The notes: a model not told the origin generated them from the letters alone. Counted from the stretch's first letter, positions 52,586 through 61,871 are shown. The stretch is 64,000 nucleotides of DNA from an uncultured Oscillospiraceae bacterium (GCA_949292425.1 CASEZK010000057.1:1-64000); one strand, 5' to 3'. Program-made: numbers and translations.

Positions 52586-54406
52586 TTGATAAATAATAAC
52601 CAAAAGATTAATAAAGTAATTTCAACAGCATTAGCAGCTACAATGGCCACAGGAGTGTTTTCTACTTGCTTGAGTGCTGACGCATTGAGGTTTTGGCCAT
52701 TTTCTCATAGTCAGGAGGAAATTACAGGAATTTGCGATGAAACTAAAACTATTATAAATGAGTGCCAAGAGTTAGCTAGAAAGTTAAATGATTCGCAAAC
52801 TGCTAAGGAAGCACTTAGTTTGTTGATTGATATTAAAGAAAAATTAGCTTCAGCTGCTACTGACTACAATGAAGCTGTGTTACTTAAAGCAAATGCCGAA
52901 AAAACATTAAAAAATGTTAAAGTAGCGTTGGATGTTCAAGAAGTTGAACTTAGAAAGAAATTAGAAGATGAAAGGAGAGAACAGGAAAAACTTGAAAATG
53001 AACATAGAAGAAAATTAGAAGAGCAAAGACTAAAAATGGAAAAAGAAGAAAAAGAAAAAGCAGAGCAGATAATGAATAAAAAATCTTCTTTAAAAGAACA
53101 GTTGGAACTAATTTTGAAGGAAGCAAAGAAAAATATAGAATCAAATGATGAGTTTAATAGAATTTCAGAAAGTTCCGAAGAAATTTTTCAAAAAGTTGAA
53201 AGTATGGACAACTTAGATAGGGCTGAAAGTATAGAAGTTTTGATCTCTTCGTTAAACACCGAAATAAAAAATATTTTAACAAATGAAGAAAAAATTAGGC
53301 AAGAAAAATTAGAAAAACTTATAAGCGAATCTAAAGAAGATCTTTTAGTAAAAATAAGTTCCTTAATTGAAGAATCAACTGTTTTAAATGAAGACAATAA
53401 GCAAGCGAATGAATTAAAAGACAGCATAGAGAATTTTAGAAAATTAGTTTTATCAATCTCTGACGTAGAATCGATAAATTTAGCCAAAGAGTCTTACGAA
53501 AAAATTAAGTGTAATATGATATCTGCAATTGAAGAACAGATTAAACAAGAGGAGATTCAAAGAGCATTAGCAGAGTTAGAACAAAATATAGAAGACAGAA
53601 GAGATGCTCAAAAACAATGTGAACTTTTGTCTGAAGGAAAAATAACTTTAGATGATGTTATAGGTGGCAACAAAAAAGCTAAGGACAAGACCAATATGTT
53701 ATTAAAAGCTTTTGAAAGGTATCGTAAGGGTGGAAAAATAGTTCCTTCAAAGGGAATATTATTTTACGGTGCACCTGGAACAGGAAAGACTTCTCTAGCA
53801 AAAGCTATTGCAGCTGAGAAAAAAATGGAATTATTTTTAATAAATCCTTCTATGGTTATGGGAGAAAATGGTGAAAGAAAAGTTCTTGAAACAATTGAGT
53901 TAGCAAAAAGATCAGCACAGGTTAGCGGAGAACCTGTTGTTTTGTTAATAGATGAGATTGATGCTATAGCTCAAAAACGTTCAAGTAGTAGCAGCGACAA
54001 GGTACTTGTTATGTTAATGAATGAAGTAGATAAGCTTAGCCCAAATGATAATGTAATAATAATTGCAACTACAAACCGTAGAGAAGCATTAGACTCAGCT
54101 ATAATTAGGTCTGGACGAATAGATCAAAGTGTTGAAGTTGGTTTACCTAACTCTGAAGATAAAGAGAAGATTTTGAATATATATCTGAAGCTCTTATCAG
54201 TAGATAAAAATGTGAATTTAAAATCATTAGCTGATAGAATGAAGGCATTTAATGGAGCTGACGTGAGAAAGACTGTAGACATAGCTATTACTAATGCTAT
54301 GGAACGTCAAGGTGTTTCTAAAATGTGTGATGTTACGATCACTAACGAAGACTTGAAATTAGGCGTAGCAACTATAATGGATGAAAAAATGGAAGTTTAT
54401 TCATAA
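52586..54406 (+). CDS. AAA+ ATPase with signal peptide and long coiled coil
   Basis: A 606-residue protein with three parts. Residues 1-33 look like a signal peptide: basic start, hydrophobic core ISTALAATMATGVFSTCL, and a likely cut in LSADA. Residues about 60-350 are charged coiled coil (for example LRKKLEDERREQEKLENEHR). Residues about 355-606 are a classic AAA+ module related to FtsH/proteasomal ATPases: Walker A GAPGTGKTSLAKAIA at 395, Walker B VVLLIDEIDAIAQKR (Asp456, Glu457), sensor 1 IIIATTN, and Arg-finger residues in IIRSGRID (508, 511). All ATPase residues are intact. No protease domain is present. GGGGGG (52573-52578) places the start at TTG 52586, not the upstream ATG 52571. It has its own promoter and terminator. 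A cytoplasmic-type ATPase outside the membrane would need external ATP, hence the interest. Confidence 0.85.
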   Translation: MINNNQKINKVISTALAATMATGVFSTCLSADALRFWPFSHSQEEITGICDETKTIINECQELARKLNDSQTAKEALSLLIDIKEKLASAATDYNEAVLLKANAEKTLKNVKVALDVQEVELRKKLEDERREQEKLENEHRRKLEEQRLKMEKEEKEKAEQIMNKKSSLKEQLELILKEAKKNIESNDEFNRISESSEEIFQKVESMDNLDRAESIEVLISSLNTEIKNILTNEEKIRQEKLEKLISESKEDLLVKISSLIEESTVLNEDNKQANELKDSIENFRKLVLSISDVESINLAKESYEKIKCNMISAIEEQIKQEEIQRALAELEQNIEDRRDAQKQCELLSEGKITLDDVIGGNKKAKDKTNMLLKAFERYRKGGKIVPSKGILFYGAPGTGKTSLAKAIAAEKKMELFLINPSMVMGENGERKVLETIELAKRSAQVSGEPVVLLIDEIDAIAQKRSSSSSDKVLVMLMNEVDKLSPNDNVIIIATTNRREALDSAIIRSGRIDQSVEVGLPNSEDKEKILNIYLKLLSVDKNVNLKSLADRMKAFNGADVRKTVDIAITNAMERQGVSKMCDVTITNEDLKLGVATIMDEKMEVYS

Positions 54407-54415
54407 AGCTTTATT

Positions 54416-54449
54416 AGCAGTTTATAGGTTTTACTATAAACTGCTTTTT
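54416..54449 (+). terminator. Terminator of the AAA+ gene
   Basis: AGCAGTTTATAG (54416-54427) pairs perfectly with CTATAAACTGCT (54434-54445), followed by TTTT and G. A textbook Rho-independent terminator ten bases after the stop. Confidence 0.92.
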
Positions 54450-54510
54450 GTATGGTAAGTCATTAGAGACTAGAGTTTAAAAGCTCATTTTCAAATCTTT
54501 ACATTATTTA

Positions 54511-54539
54511 TTGACAACGCTTTTCACAAATGAGATAAT
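54511..54539 (+). promoter_or_regulatory. valS promoter
   Basis: TTGACA (54511-54516), 17-bp spacer, GATAAT (54534-54539). The leader to the GTG start would be under 40 nt, so no T-box can be present. Confidence 0.75.
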
Positions 54540-54574
54540 AGCTTTAAATGCGATGGAATGATGGAGGAATTACG

Positions 54575-57208
54575 GTGCAAAAAGAATTACCAAAAGTTTA
54601 TGATCCTAAACTAGTCGAAGATAAAATTTATAAGTTCTGGTTAGACGGAAAATATTTTAAATCTCAAGTAGACAAAACAAAAAAGCCATATTCAGTGGTT
54701 ATTCCACCGCCAAATGTTACGGGAAAACTTCATATGGGACATGCGCTGGATGAAACCTTGCAAGATATACTTGTGCGCTTTAAAAGGATGCAGGGGTTCA
54801 ACACTGTGTGGGTACCGGGGATAGACCACGCGGCTATAGCAACGGAAGCTAAGATTGTAAATGCGTTAAAAGAAGAAGGAATTAATAAGGAAAGCCTCGG
54901 TAGAGGAAAATTTTTAGAAAGAGCATATTCTTGGAAGGAAAAATACGGTGGAACTATTATTGAGCAGATAAAGAAATTAGGGGCTTCTTGTGACTGGGAC
55001 AGAGAGTGCTTTACTATGGATGAAGGCTGTTCCAAAGCCGTAAAGGAAGTTTTTGTTAGACTTTATGAAAAAGGACTAATTTACAAGGGCGAGAGAATAA
55101 TAAACTGGTGCCCGAAATGTAAGACTTCAATATCTGATGCAGAGGTTGAGTTCAACGAAAAAAAGGGATATTTCTGGCATATAAAATATCCTCTTTTAGG
55201 TGGCTCAGAAACTATAGAAATCGCTACAACCAGGCCCGAAACCATGTTGGGAGATACAGCAATTGCGGTAAATCCGAATGATGCCAGGTACAAAAATTTA
55301 ATCGGCAAAACCGCAATTTTACCGATTGCAAATAGAGAGATACCAATCATTGCTGACGAATATGTAGATATTGATTTTGGAACAGGGGCAGTGAAGATAA
55401 CACCTGCTCATGATCCAAATGATTTTGAAGTTGGCTTAAGGCACAATCTGCCGGTCATAAAAGTTATGAATGAAGAGGCGAAGATGAATGAAAATGCCGG
55501 AGAATTTAAAGGACTTGACAGATATGAGGCGAGAGAAAAAATTGTTTCTGAATTAGAAAAATTAGATTTACTTGTGAGGAAAGAAGATATCTCTCATAAT
55601 GTAGGAGAGTGCTACAGATGCTCAGACACGATAGAACCTATGATATCTAAGCAGTGGTTTGTTAAGATGAACAAATTGGCTTTACCTGCAATTGATTGGG
55701 TAAAAGAAGGCAAAACGAAATTTATTCCTGTTAGGTTTGAGAAAATATATTTTAATTGGTTAAACAATATAAAGGACTGGTGCATTTCTAGGCAACTTTG
55801 GTGGGGCCATAGAATACCAGCATACTACTGCAAAGATTGCGGAAATGTGATGGTAAGCAGAAGTGACGTCAATGTTTGTGATAAGTGTGGCTCTGAAAAT
55901 GTCGTACAAGACGAAGACACCTTAGACACTTGGTTTTCGTCGGCACTTTGGCCATTTTCTGTTTTTGGTTGGCCGGATAAAACGGAAGATTTTGATTATT
56001 TTTACCCAACGTCTACATTAGTCACAGGCTACGATATAATATTCTTCTGGGTTGTTAGAATGATGTTCTCCGGTATAGAACATACCGGAAAGGCTCCTTT
56101 TGAAAATGTACTGATACACGGTTTGGTCAGAGACTCTCAGGGAAGGAAAATGTCAAAATCGTTAGGAAATGGAATAGACCCGTTGCAGGTGATCGAAGAG
56201 TATGGCGCAGATGCGTTGAGGTTTACATTAACTATAGGGAATAGTCCCGGCAATGACATGCGATTTTCTGAAGAAAAAGTAAACTCAAGCAGAAATTTTG
56301 CTAATAAAATATTTAATGCAGCCAGGTTTATTCATATGAAAGTAGCAGGACACCAAGTGAAAAATGCTGTTCCATCGGACCTAAATGAAGAAGATAAATG
56401 GATTCTGTCAAGGTTAAACTCCGTTACAAAAGAAGTAATAACAAACATTGAGAAGTTTGAGCTTGGGGTAGCTGCACAAAAGTTATATGATTTTATATGG
56501 GATGATTTCTGTGATTGGTATATTGAACTTTCCAAAATAAGGCTTGCGCGTAATGAAAATGATAAAAAATTATCAAACGTAACGAGAAGTATGTTAGTTT
56601 ACGTTATGGCTGAAATTCTGAAACTTCTGCACCCATTTATGCCGTTTATAACAGAAGAAATATGGCAAACTTTGCCCCATGAAGGTGAAGCTCTGGTTAT
56701 TTCTAAATATCCGGAATTTAAAGAGAGCTTATGCTTTGATTCGGAAAAGGAAAAAGTAGAGCTTATAATGGAAACCATAAAAGCTATAAGGAATCGCCGT
56801 TCAGAGATGAACGTACCGCCTTCTAAAAAAGCCCAAATATACATAGAAACAGAATGTACAGATGATTTTAATGGCTTAGAATTATTTATAGAAAAGCTAG
56901 CATACGGAGAGAAAGTTATTATAGGGAGGAGCTTTGAAAATATAAACGATGCTGTTACGATAATTTTACCGAAAGTTAAGGTTTATATACCCATGGATGA
57001 GCTTATAGACAAAAATGAAGAACTGCAAAGGCTAAAAAAATCGCTCGAAATGGCTGAAAAAGAGTTTAAACTTGCGAGTTCAAAATTATCTAATGAAGGG
57101 TTTATGGCTAAGGCACCACAGAGTGTGGTTGACAATGTGAAGAAAACGTACGAAACATATAAAGAAAAAATAAAAAGTTTAAAGTCAGCGATCGAAGAAC
57201 TTCAGTAA
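54575..57208 (+). CDS. valS: Valyl-tRNA synthetase
   Basis: Charges tRNA-Val. Class I motifs: [18 protein letters not shown] (HMGH) and [20 protein letters not shown] (KMSKS). The editing domain has [19 protein letters not shown] and [19 protein letters not shown]. The C-terminal coiled-coil arm (from about residue 800, [20 protein letters not shown]) is present. The frame is open from ATG 54548, but GGAGGA (54563-54568) selects the GTG at 54575, giving [19 protein letters not shown]; 877 aa. folC, which often follows valS in Firmicutes, is elsewhere in this window (48548-49825). Confidence 0.96.
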   Translation: MQKELPKVYDPKLVEDKIYKFWLDGKYFKSQVDKTKKPYSVVIPPPNVTGKLHMGHALDETLQDILVRFKRMQGFNTVWVPGIDHAAIATEAKIVNALKEEGINKESLGRGKFLERAYSWKEKYGGTIIEQIKKLGASCDWDRECFTMDEGCSKAVKEVFVRLYEKGLIYKGERIINWCPKCKTSISDAEVEFNEKKGYFWHIKYPLLGGSETIEIATTRPETMLGDTAIAVNPNDARYKNLIGKTAILPIANREIPIIADEYVDIDFGTGAVKITPAHDPNDFEVGLRHNLPVIKVMNEEAKMNENAGEFKGLDRYEAREKIVSELEKLDLLVRKEDISHNVGECYRCSDTIEPMISKQWFVKMNKLALPAIDWVKEGKTKFIPVRFEKIYFNWLNNIKDWCISRQLWWGHRIPAYYCKDCGNVMVSRSDVNVCDKCGSENVVQDEDTLDTWFSSALWPFSVFGWPDKTEDFDYFYPTSTLVTGYDIIFFWVVRMMFSGIEHTGKAPFENVLIHGLVRDSQGRKMSKSLGNGIDPLQVIEEYGADALRFTLTIGNSPGNDMRFSEEKVNSSRNFANKIFNAARFIHMKVAGHQVKNAVPSDLNEEDKWILSRLNSVTKEVITNIEKFELGVAAQKLYDFIWDDFCDWYIELSKIRLARNENDKKLSNVTRSMLVYVMAEILKLLHPFMPFITEEIWQTLPHEGEALVISKYPEFKESLCFDSEKEKVELIMETIKAIRNRRSEMNVPPSKKAQIYIETECTDDFNGLELFIEKLAYGEKVIIGRSFENINDAVTIILPKVKVYIPMDELIDKNEELQRLKKSLEMAEKEFKLASSKLSNEGFMAKAPQSVVDNVKKTYETYKEKIKSLKSAIEELQ

Positions 57209-57213
57209 AGCTT

Positions 57214-57239
57214 AGGCAAGTTTAAAAACGAACTTGCCT
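57214..57239 (+). terminator. Possible terminator after valS
   Basis: AGGCAAGTT pairs with AACTTGCCT around an 8-nt loop, five bases after the valS stop. The tail (GTTAACTT) is poor in T, so read-through into ruvX is likely. Confidence 0.45.
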
Positions 57240-57265
57240 GTTAACTTAAAGAGGAGAAAATTATA

Positions 57266-57691
57266 ATGCGTATTTTAGCAATAGATTTAGGAGATGTACG
57301 GTCTGGTGTGGCAATATCTGATGTTAGTGAAACTCTAGCTACTCCTGTTTGCACTATAAACGAAAGTGACAGAACTAAGCTTTTAGAAGAAGTGATTAAT
57401 TTGATAAAAAAATATGGTGCAAGAAAGATTGTGATAGGCTTGCCCAAAAACATGGATGGCACAGAAGGAAAAAGTGCGCAAAAATCGCATGAATTTGCCA
57501 AAAACATAAAAAGCAAAGTTGACGTAGAAATAGTAATGCAAGACGAAAGATGTACCACAAAAGAAGCAAATGCATATTTAAATGTGACTGATACAAGAGG
57601 GAAGAAACGCAAAAGAGTTATAGATTCTGTAGCAGCTACCATTATATTGCAAAATTATTTAGATTCAGCAAGAAAAACTGTTAAAATATGA
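57266..57691 (+). CDS. ruvX: Putative Holliday junction resolvase / pre-16S rRNA nuclease YqgF
   Basis: RNase-H-fold nuclease; family members have been linked to Holliday junction cutting and to 16S rRNA 5' processing. Blocks: RILAIDLGDVRSGVAISD (first catalytic Asp), KIVIGLPKNMDGTEGKSAQK, IVMQDERCTTKEANAYL (Glu) and KRVIDSVAATIILQNYL (last Asp). 141 aa is normal. AAAGAGGAG precedes the ATG. Confidence 0.93.
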   Translation: MRILAIDLGDVRSGVAISDVSETLATPVCTINESDRTKLLEEVINLIKKYGARKIVIGLPKNMDGTEGKSAQKSHEFAKNIKSKVDVEIVMQDERCTTKEANAYLNVTDTRGKKRKRVIDSVAATIILQNYLDSARKTVKI

Positions 57692-57768
57692 ATTTTTGTG
57701 TTGCATAACATAAGTTTTCATATGATTATTGCGTATTATTTTTGATTAAATATTAAAATTTTTTGTTA

Positions 57769-57797
57769 TTGACATGGACAAATTCAAATGTTATAAT
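57769..57797 (+). promoter_or_regulatory. smpB promoter
   Basis: Perfect TTGACA (57769-57774), 17-bp spacer, perfect TATAAT (57792-57797). Its position rules out the in-frame ATG at 57774 as the smpB start for this transcript. Confidence 0.85.
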
Positions 57798-57824
57798 CTA
57801 CAATCAGAGAGGAATGAAAGCTTG

Positions 57825-58295
57825 ATGAAAGAAGAATCTTTTAAGGAAATTGCTAAAAATAAAAAAGCATACCATGATTACTTTATAGTTGAAAAAATTG
57901 AAGCTGGCATAGAACTCTCTGGAACGGAAGTTAAGTCGATAAGACATGGTGGTGTAAGCATCAAAGAATCGTGGTGCTCAATTGTGGATGGTGAATTTTT
58001 CATAAATGCAATGCACATTGCTAAATATGAACAAGGGAATATCTTTAATAAAGATCCACTTAGGGTTAGAAAACTTCTTTTACACAAAAAAGAAATCATG
58101 CGGTTATTTGGTCAAGTTAAGCAGCAAGGGTATTCTTTAATTCCGTTAACCGTTTACTTTAAAGGCTCGATTTTAAAGGTACAGGTGGGCCTGTGTAAAG
58201 GCAAGAAGTTGTACGACAAGCGAAATGACATTGCGCAAAAAACCGCAAAAAGGAATATAGAAAGAGCTATTAAAGAAAACAATAAGCTTAACTAG
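57825..58295 (+). CDS. smpB: SsrA-binding protein SmpB
   Basis: Binds tmRNA and brings it to stalled ribosomes for trans-translation. The oligonucleotide-binding barrel is clear: NKKAYHDYFIVEKIEAGIEL, GTEVKSIRHGGVSIKESWCS, LHKKEIMRLFGQVKQQGYSL and VGLCKGKKLYDKRNDIAQKT, followed by the basic C-terminal tail that sits in the mRNA channel. About 156 aa. The start is ATG 57825 (or the TTG at 57822), behind AGAGAGG at 57806-57812. ssrA itself lies 750 bp downstream, separated by a broken peptidase gene. Confidence 0.95.
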   Translation: MKEESFKEIAKNKKAYHDYFIVEKIEAGIELSGTEVKSIRHGGVSIKESWCSIVDGEFFINAMHIAKYEQGNIFNKDPLRVRKLLLHKKEIMRLFGQVKQQGYSLIPLTVYFKGSILKVQVGLCKGKKLYDKRNDIAQKTAKRNIERAIKENNKLN

Positions 58296-58304
58296 AGGTG
58301 TTAA

Positions 58305-59048
58305 ATGCATAAGCAAGGTGTAGATTTAGATAAATATTAGGAAAAAGTTTTTTCTAAAGACGACACAATGAAAAATGTTGAATTTATTGAACCAGGAATG
58401 CGAAAATTAGAAGGAAAATTTATAACAGTATTTTATGAAAAGGAGGAGGATGCTGCAAAAGATGTCTTTAACTTAGCTGAAAAAGAAAATGTTTTGATAT
58501 CAAAAACTTTTGGATTCGATGAGCCTTTAAACATAGAAATATAAATTTATGGTAAAAAAGAAACTTTTCAATTAAAGCGATTAGGTTGTCTGGTTCCTAA
58601 TTTAAACTTAAACTGGTACGTAGGGGACGCTTATGAAACTAGTGTACTACTGTTGTCACCTGCAAACTTGGAATCATGTCACAACTATGAAACTATAAAA
58701 AATACTGTAGCTCATGAAATAGCACATGTTTATACTCGTAGATTAAATCCTCAAATTTCACTTTGGCTCGACGAAGGTTTGGCAGGCTATCTATCGAAGC
58801 AAACACCAACTAAGGATTTCTCAAAATATTTTTCTTTTCCTACAATTTCACAAACGCACATAAAAAACAATATGAGCTTTGCAATTAGTGGAGGATATCA
58901 GTTTTCATACACTTATGTTGATTATTTAATTAGAGTATGTGGATTGGATAAAACAATTAAATTTGTCAAGACTGGCAACTATGAAAATACTTTTGGAAAA
59001 ACTGAACAAGAAATTTACAAGGATTGGAAAGCGTCATTTGCTGTATAG
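58305..59048 (+). pseudogene. Peptidase MA-like metalloprotease gene with two nonsense codons
   Basis: One continuous frame from the ATG at 58305 (GAGGTG upstream) to 59048, interrupted only by TAG at 58338 and TAA at 58542. The readable protein resembles peptidase-MA-family metallohydrolases (gluzincins): NTVAHEIAHVYTRRLNPQIS holds the HExxH zinc motif, and LWLDEGLAGYLSKQ the third ligand Glu, followed by a conserved YxxxDYLIRVCGLDKTIKFV block. Upstream text (EKVFSKDDTMKNVEFIEPGM) is the usual N-terminal domain. No frameshift is seen, so it looks recently inactivated. The last 131 codons (58653-59048) remain open and include the zinc site, but nothing suggests a separate start there. Confidence 0.8.
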
Positions 59049-59051
59049 TAT

Positions 59052-59399
59052 GGGGATGTAAAGGTTTCGACGGGGATTGTGAATTAAAGTAAGCGAGTAG
59101 AGATGCGAGCTCTCTAAAAAAACGCATTTTTAAAATTAAACGACAACAATTTATTTAAACAAGCTGCCTAATTAATGGTAGCCGTCTTGCTTAAGAGTAC
59201 CGTGACTTTTGCTAAGATGTCGATTAGCGGTGAACGTGAATTAAGATTTTCTCGACTTTTTTCATGCATTAGAGAATACTGAAGTATAGAGCTTGTCAGT
59301 TGGCGCTTTATGGAGGGAATGTTAAAGAATTGACTACACTCGTAGAAAGCTTTATGGATCAGTTTTCGGACAGGGGTTCAATTCCCCTCATCTCCACCA
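59052..59399 (+). ncRNA. ssrA: tmRNA (transfer-messenger RNA)
   Basis: Rescues stalled ribosomes with SmpB and tags the unfinished protein. The 5' end GGGGATG pairs with the 3' CATCTCC (followed by encoded ACCA), forming the acceptor stem, and the T-loop region GGGGTTCAATTCCCC is intact near 59374-59388. The tag-coding frame runs from AAC 59139 to the TAA at 59169 and reads NDNNLFKQAA, possibly preceded by one more codon. The ending QAA is unusual against the common LAA/VAA. At 348 nt it is a normal one-piece tmRNA with several pseudoknot-like stems. It sits 3' of a broken peptidase gene and near smpB. Confidence 0.96.
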
Positions 59400-59434
59400 T
59401 TTTTATTTTCAAAAATTATAGGAGTGTTTAAAAT

Positions 59435-60058
59435 TTGGTTGGCGTTTATAAATTAGTTAATAAAGTAAATTGCAAAGTATATATAGGCAAGAGTAAAGAT
59501 TTCAAGAATGTATGGGCTATATACGATGGAATACTTGAAAATGATAAATTGTCTTTGCAAGAGGATTTAAAAAAATATGGCGCTCGTAATTTTGAATTTT
59601 CTTTAATAGAAGAATGCTTGGAGTCACAACTTCAAGAAAAGGGAGATTACTACGCGGATAAATACAGAGAAGGGAACACAATCAATAAAGAAAACGTTTC
59701 TGTTAATAGACAAGATGAAAATGTTAAGATTAAAAGAAAAAGGAAATCTTCAAAACATAGAGAATTAAACGATGGTCTGAAAAAGCATTTGGAAAAGATG
59801 AGAACCGACCCGGAATATAGAGCGGAAATGGTAAAGAAATATAAAAATAATAGACCGAATTCCATAGCTATTAATATGATAGATAAATCTACAGGAGAAA
59901 TATTGATGACTTTCCCTAAAATAATGGATGGTGCTGCTTGGATAAGAGAAAATACCAATTACTCGAAAGCAGACTATGCCACAATAAACAAGATTTGCAA
60001 TGGAAACGGAAAAACTGCATATGGTTTTAAATGGGAGTATGTTGATAAAAAAGCATAA
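59435..60058 (+). CDS. GIY-YIG-like protein lacking the usual catalytic residues
   Basis: N-terminal GIY-YIG fold: GVYKLVNKVNCKVYIGKSKD has the GVY and YIG signature; the domain runs to about residue 95. By eye alignment with I-TevI, catalytic Arg27 (in DFEKRW) is replaced by Val (DFKNVW) and catalytic Glu75 (in ERENFW) by Gly (EKGDYY). A basic linker follows (VKIKRKRKSSKHRELNDG), then a C-terminal module typical of homing-type nucleases (SIAINMIDKSTGEILMTFPK; INKICNGNGKTAYGFKWEYV). It probably binds DNA without cutting it, or is decaying. The start is TTG 59435 with AGGAG ten bases upstream. It lies directly 3' of ssrA, a favoured landing site of mobile elements. 207 aa. Confidence 0.7.
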   Translation: MVGVYKLVNKVNCKVYIGKSKDFKNVWAIYDGILENDKLSLQEDLKKYGARNFEFSLIEECLESQLQEKGDYYADKYREGNTINKENVSVNRQDENVKIKRKRKSSKHRELNDGLKKHLEKMRTDPEYRAEMVKKYKNNRPNSIAINMIDKSTGEILMTFPKIMDGAAWIRENTNYSKADYATINKICNGNGKTAYGFKWEYVDKKA

Positions 60059-60078
60059 TGATCTGCTTATAAAGCTAA

Positions 60079-60111
60079 AAAACCGGACAGAAACCTTCTG
60101 TTCGGTTTTTT
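60079..60111. terminator. Bidirectional terminator between the GIY-YIG gene and pyk
   Basis: AACCGGACAGAA (60081-60092) pairs with TTCTGTTCGGTT (60096-60107), 3-nt loop, flanked by A-run and T-run. It serves both convergent genes. Confidence 0.88.
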
Positions 60112-60119
60112 ACAGCATA

Positions 60120-61871
60120 TCAAGCAAATCCTACATTGCTAAAAACTATCCCTTTAGCTGCATCCAACGTAACGGTTGTTCCGCTTTTTAAAAGTTTTGT
60201 GGCATTTTTAGCACCTACGATAGCCGGTTTGCAAAGATTATTGGCAGCTATTGCAGCATGTGAATCTAGTCCGTCAGACTCAGTAATGATTCCTGCTGCT
60301 TCCTTCAATAACTTGCTAATTTTATCTGAAGTTTCAGGTATTACCAAAATGTCGCCGGGGATGAAATTTTTCTTTACTTCTTGTTCATTTTGGCACACAC
60401 AGAGGTTCGCGCAAGCATGGTACTTATTTATGCCTGTACCGGAAACTAAAACATTTCCTATAAGTTGTACTTTAAGGAGATTTGTAGTACCGGAAACTCC
60501 AAAAGGAATGCCGGCTGTTAAAATTGCCAAATCGCCTTTTTTTACATAACCTTTGTCATAAACAGCACTTACTATATGATCAAACAATTCGTCTATACCT
60601 TTTTTTTCTTTCATCAACAGCGGCGTGACACCAAACAGTAAATTCATTTGCCTCATGACAGTTTTGCTGGTGGTACCAGCTAAAATAGGACAAGCCGGCT
60701 TATATTTTGAAATAACTTCGGCAGTTCGACCTGACTTACTAACTGTTATAATGCAAGTAGCGTCGAGCTCATGAGCCGTAGCACATGTAGAATGTGAAAT
60801 AGCAGATGTGACAGTAGCTTTAACAGGTAAATCCATCTCTGAGAACTTTTTCTTATAATCTACATCTTGCTCGGTTCGTTCCGCTATGGTTGCCATAGTT
60901 TTTACAGCTTGTACAGGATACTTGCCGGCTGCTGTTTCAGCAGAAAGCATAATGGCACCAGTGCCATCGTATATAGCGTTGGCGACATCTGTGCATTCGG
61001 CTCTAGTTGGGCGAGGGTGGCTTACCATAGAGTCCAACATTTGCGTGGCTATGATAACATACTTTCCAGTGGCACAAGCTTTTTTCACTAGTTTTTTTTG
61101 GATAATTGGAATATCTTCAATTGGAACTTCAACTCCCAAATCTCCTCGCGCAACCATAATTCCATCGGATACGGTCAATATTTCATCTATGTTTTTAATG
61201 CCTTCGGAATTTTCAATTTTAGCAATTATTTTTATATGATCACCGTTATTTTTACAAAGCTCTTTCTTTAAGAGTCTGATATCATCGGCTGAACGTGTAA
61301 AGGAAGCCGCTATGAAATCGAAATCTTCTTGCACAGCAAATTTTATATCTTTTTTATCTTTTGAATTTATAAAAGGAAGAGATAGACTTATTTCTGGAAT
61401 GTTTATACTTTTGTTGGCTGAAAGCGTTCCAGGGTTTAAAACTGTGCATTCTATGACTTTTTCAGAACAATTTTTTACTTCAAGTTCAACTAGCCCATCA
61501 TCGATTAATATTTTTACGCCGGGCTTAACATCTTTGTACAAGTCTTTGTAGCTTACACTAACCTTTGTTTCGTCACCGACTACATCGTCCATAAGTAAGC
61601 AAAATTTTTGATTTAATTTCAGATCTATTTTAGAGGTAGAAAATTTTCCTATGCGAATTTCAGGTCCTTTAGTATCCAGGAGCAAAGCTATAGGTAAGGA
61701 AAGTTCTTTGCGTATTTTCTTTACAGCGTCAGCTCTGACCTTTTGTTTTTCTCTTTCCTGATGCGACATGTTTAACCTAGCGACATCCATGCCGGCCAGC
61801 ATTAATTCTTTTAGTACTTTTTCATTATCCGTTGCCGGCCCCAACGTACAGACTATTTTTGTTTTTCTCAT
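60120..61871 (-). CDS. pyk: Pyruvate kinase with C-terminal PEP-utiliser domain
   Basis: Last step of glycolysis, making ATP and pyruvate from PEP. Core blocks: RKTKIVCTLGPATDNEKVLK, MDVARLNMSHQ, LLDTKGPEIRIGKF, KIIAKIENSEGIKNIDEIL (catalytic Lys), GIMVARGDLGVEVP and TRAECTDVANAIYDGTGAIM. After the alpha/beta C-domain, an extra PEP-utiliser-like domain covers residues about 490-583 (ESDGLDSHAAIAANNLCKPA), as in many Firmicute pyruvate kinases. 583 aa. GGAGG precedes the ATG. It has its own promoter, so it is likely monocistronic. Confidence 0.96.
   Translation of the reverse strand: MRKTKIVCTLGPATDNEKVLKELMLAGMDVARLNMSHQEREKQKVRADAVKKIRKELSLPIALLLDTKGPEIRIGKFSTSKIDLKLNQKFCLLMDDVVGDETKVSVSYKDLYKDVKPGVKILIDDGLVELEVKNCSEKVIECTVLNPGTLSANKSINIPEISLSLPFINSKDKKDIKFAVQEDFDFIAASFTRSADDIRLLKKELCKNNGDHIKIIAKIENSEGIKNIDEILTVSDGIMVARGDLGVEVPIEDIPIIQKKLVKKACATGKYVIIATQMLDSMVSHPRPTRAECTDVANAIYDGTGAIMLSAETAAGKYPVQAVKTMATIAERTEQDVDYKKKFSEMDLPVKATVTSAISHSTCATAHELDATCIITVSKSGRTAEVISKYKPACPILAGTTSKTVMRQMNLLFGVTPLLMKEKKGIDELFDHIVSAVYDKGYVKKGDLAILTAGIPFGVSGTTNLLKVQLIGNVLVSGTGINKYHACANLCVCQNEQEVKKNFIPGDILVIPETSDKISKLLKEAAGIITESDGLDSHAAIAANNLCKPAIVGAKNATKLLKSGTTVTLDAAKGIVFSNVGFA

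Noticed and set aside
54450-54574. T-box riboswitch before valS
   Set aside because: The promoter at 54511-54539 leaves under 40 nt of leader, far too short, and no T-box sequence (TGGNACCGCG) is seen.
57774-57824. Longer smpB starting at ATG 57774
   Set aside because: That ATG lies inside the -35 element of the smpB promoter and has no ribosome site; homologues start at the KEIAKNKKAYH region.
58338-58544. Stop-codon reassignment or programmed read-through in the MA-peptidase gene
   Set aside because: Both TAG and TAA interrupt the frame, all other genes use these codons as normal stops, and RF1 (prfA) is intact. Nonsense mutation is simpler.
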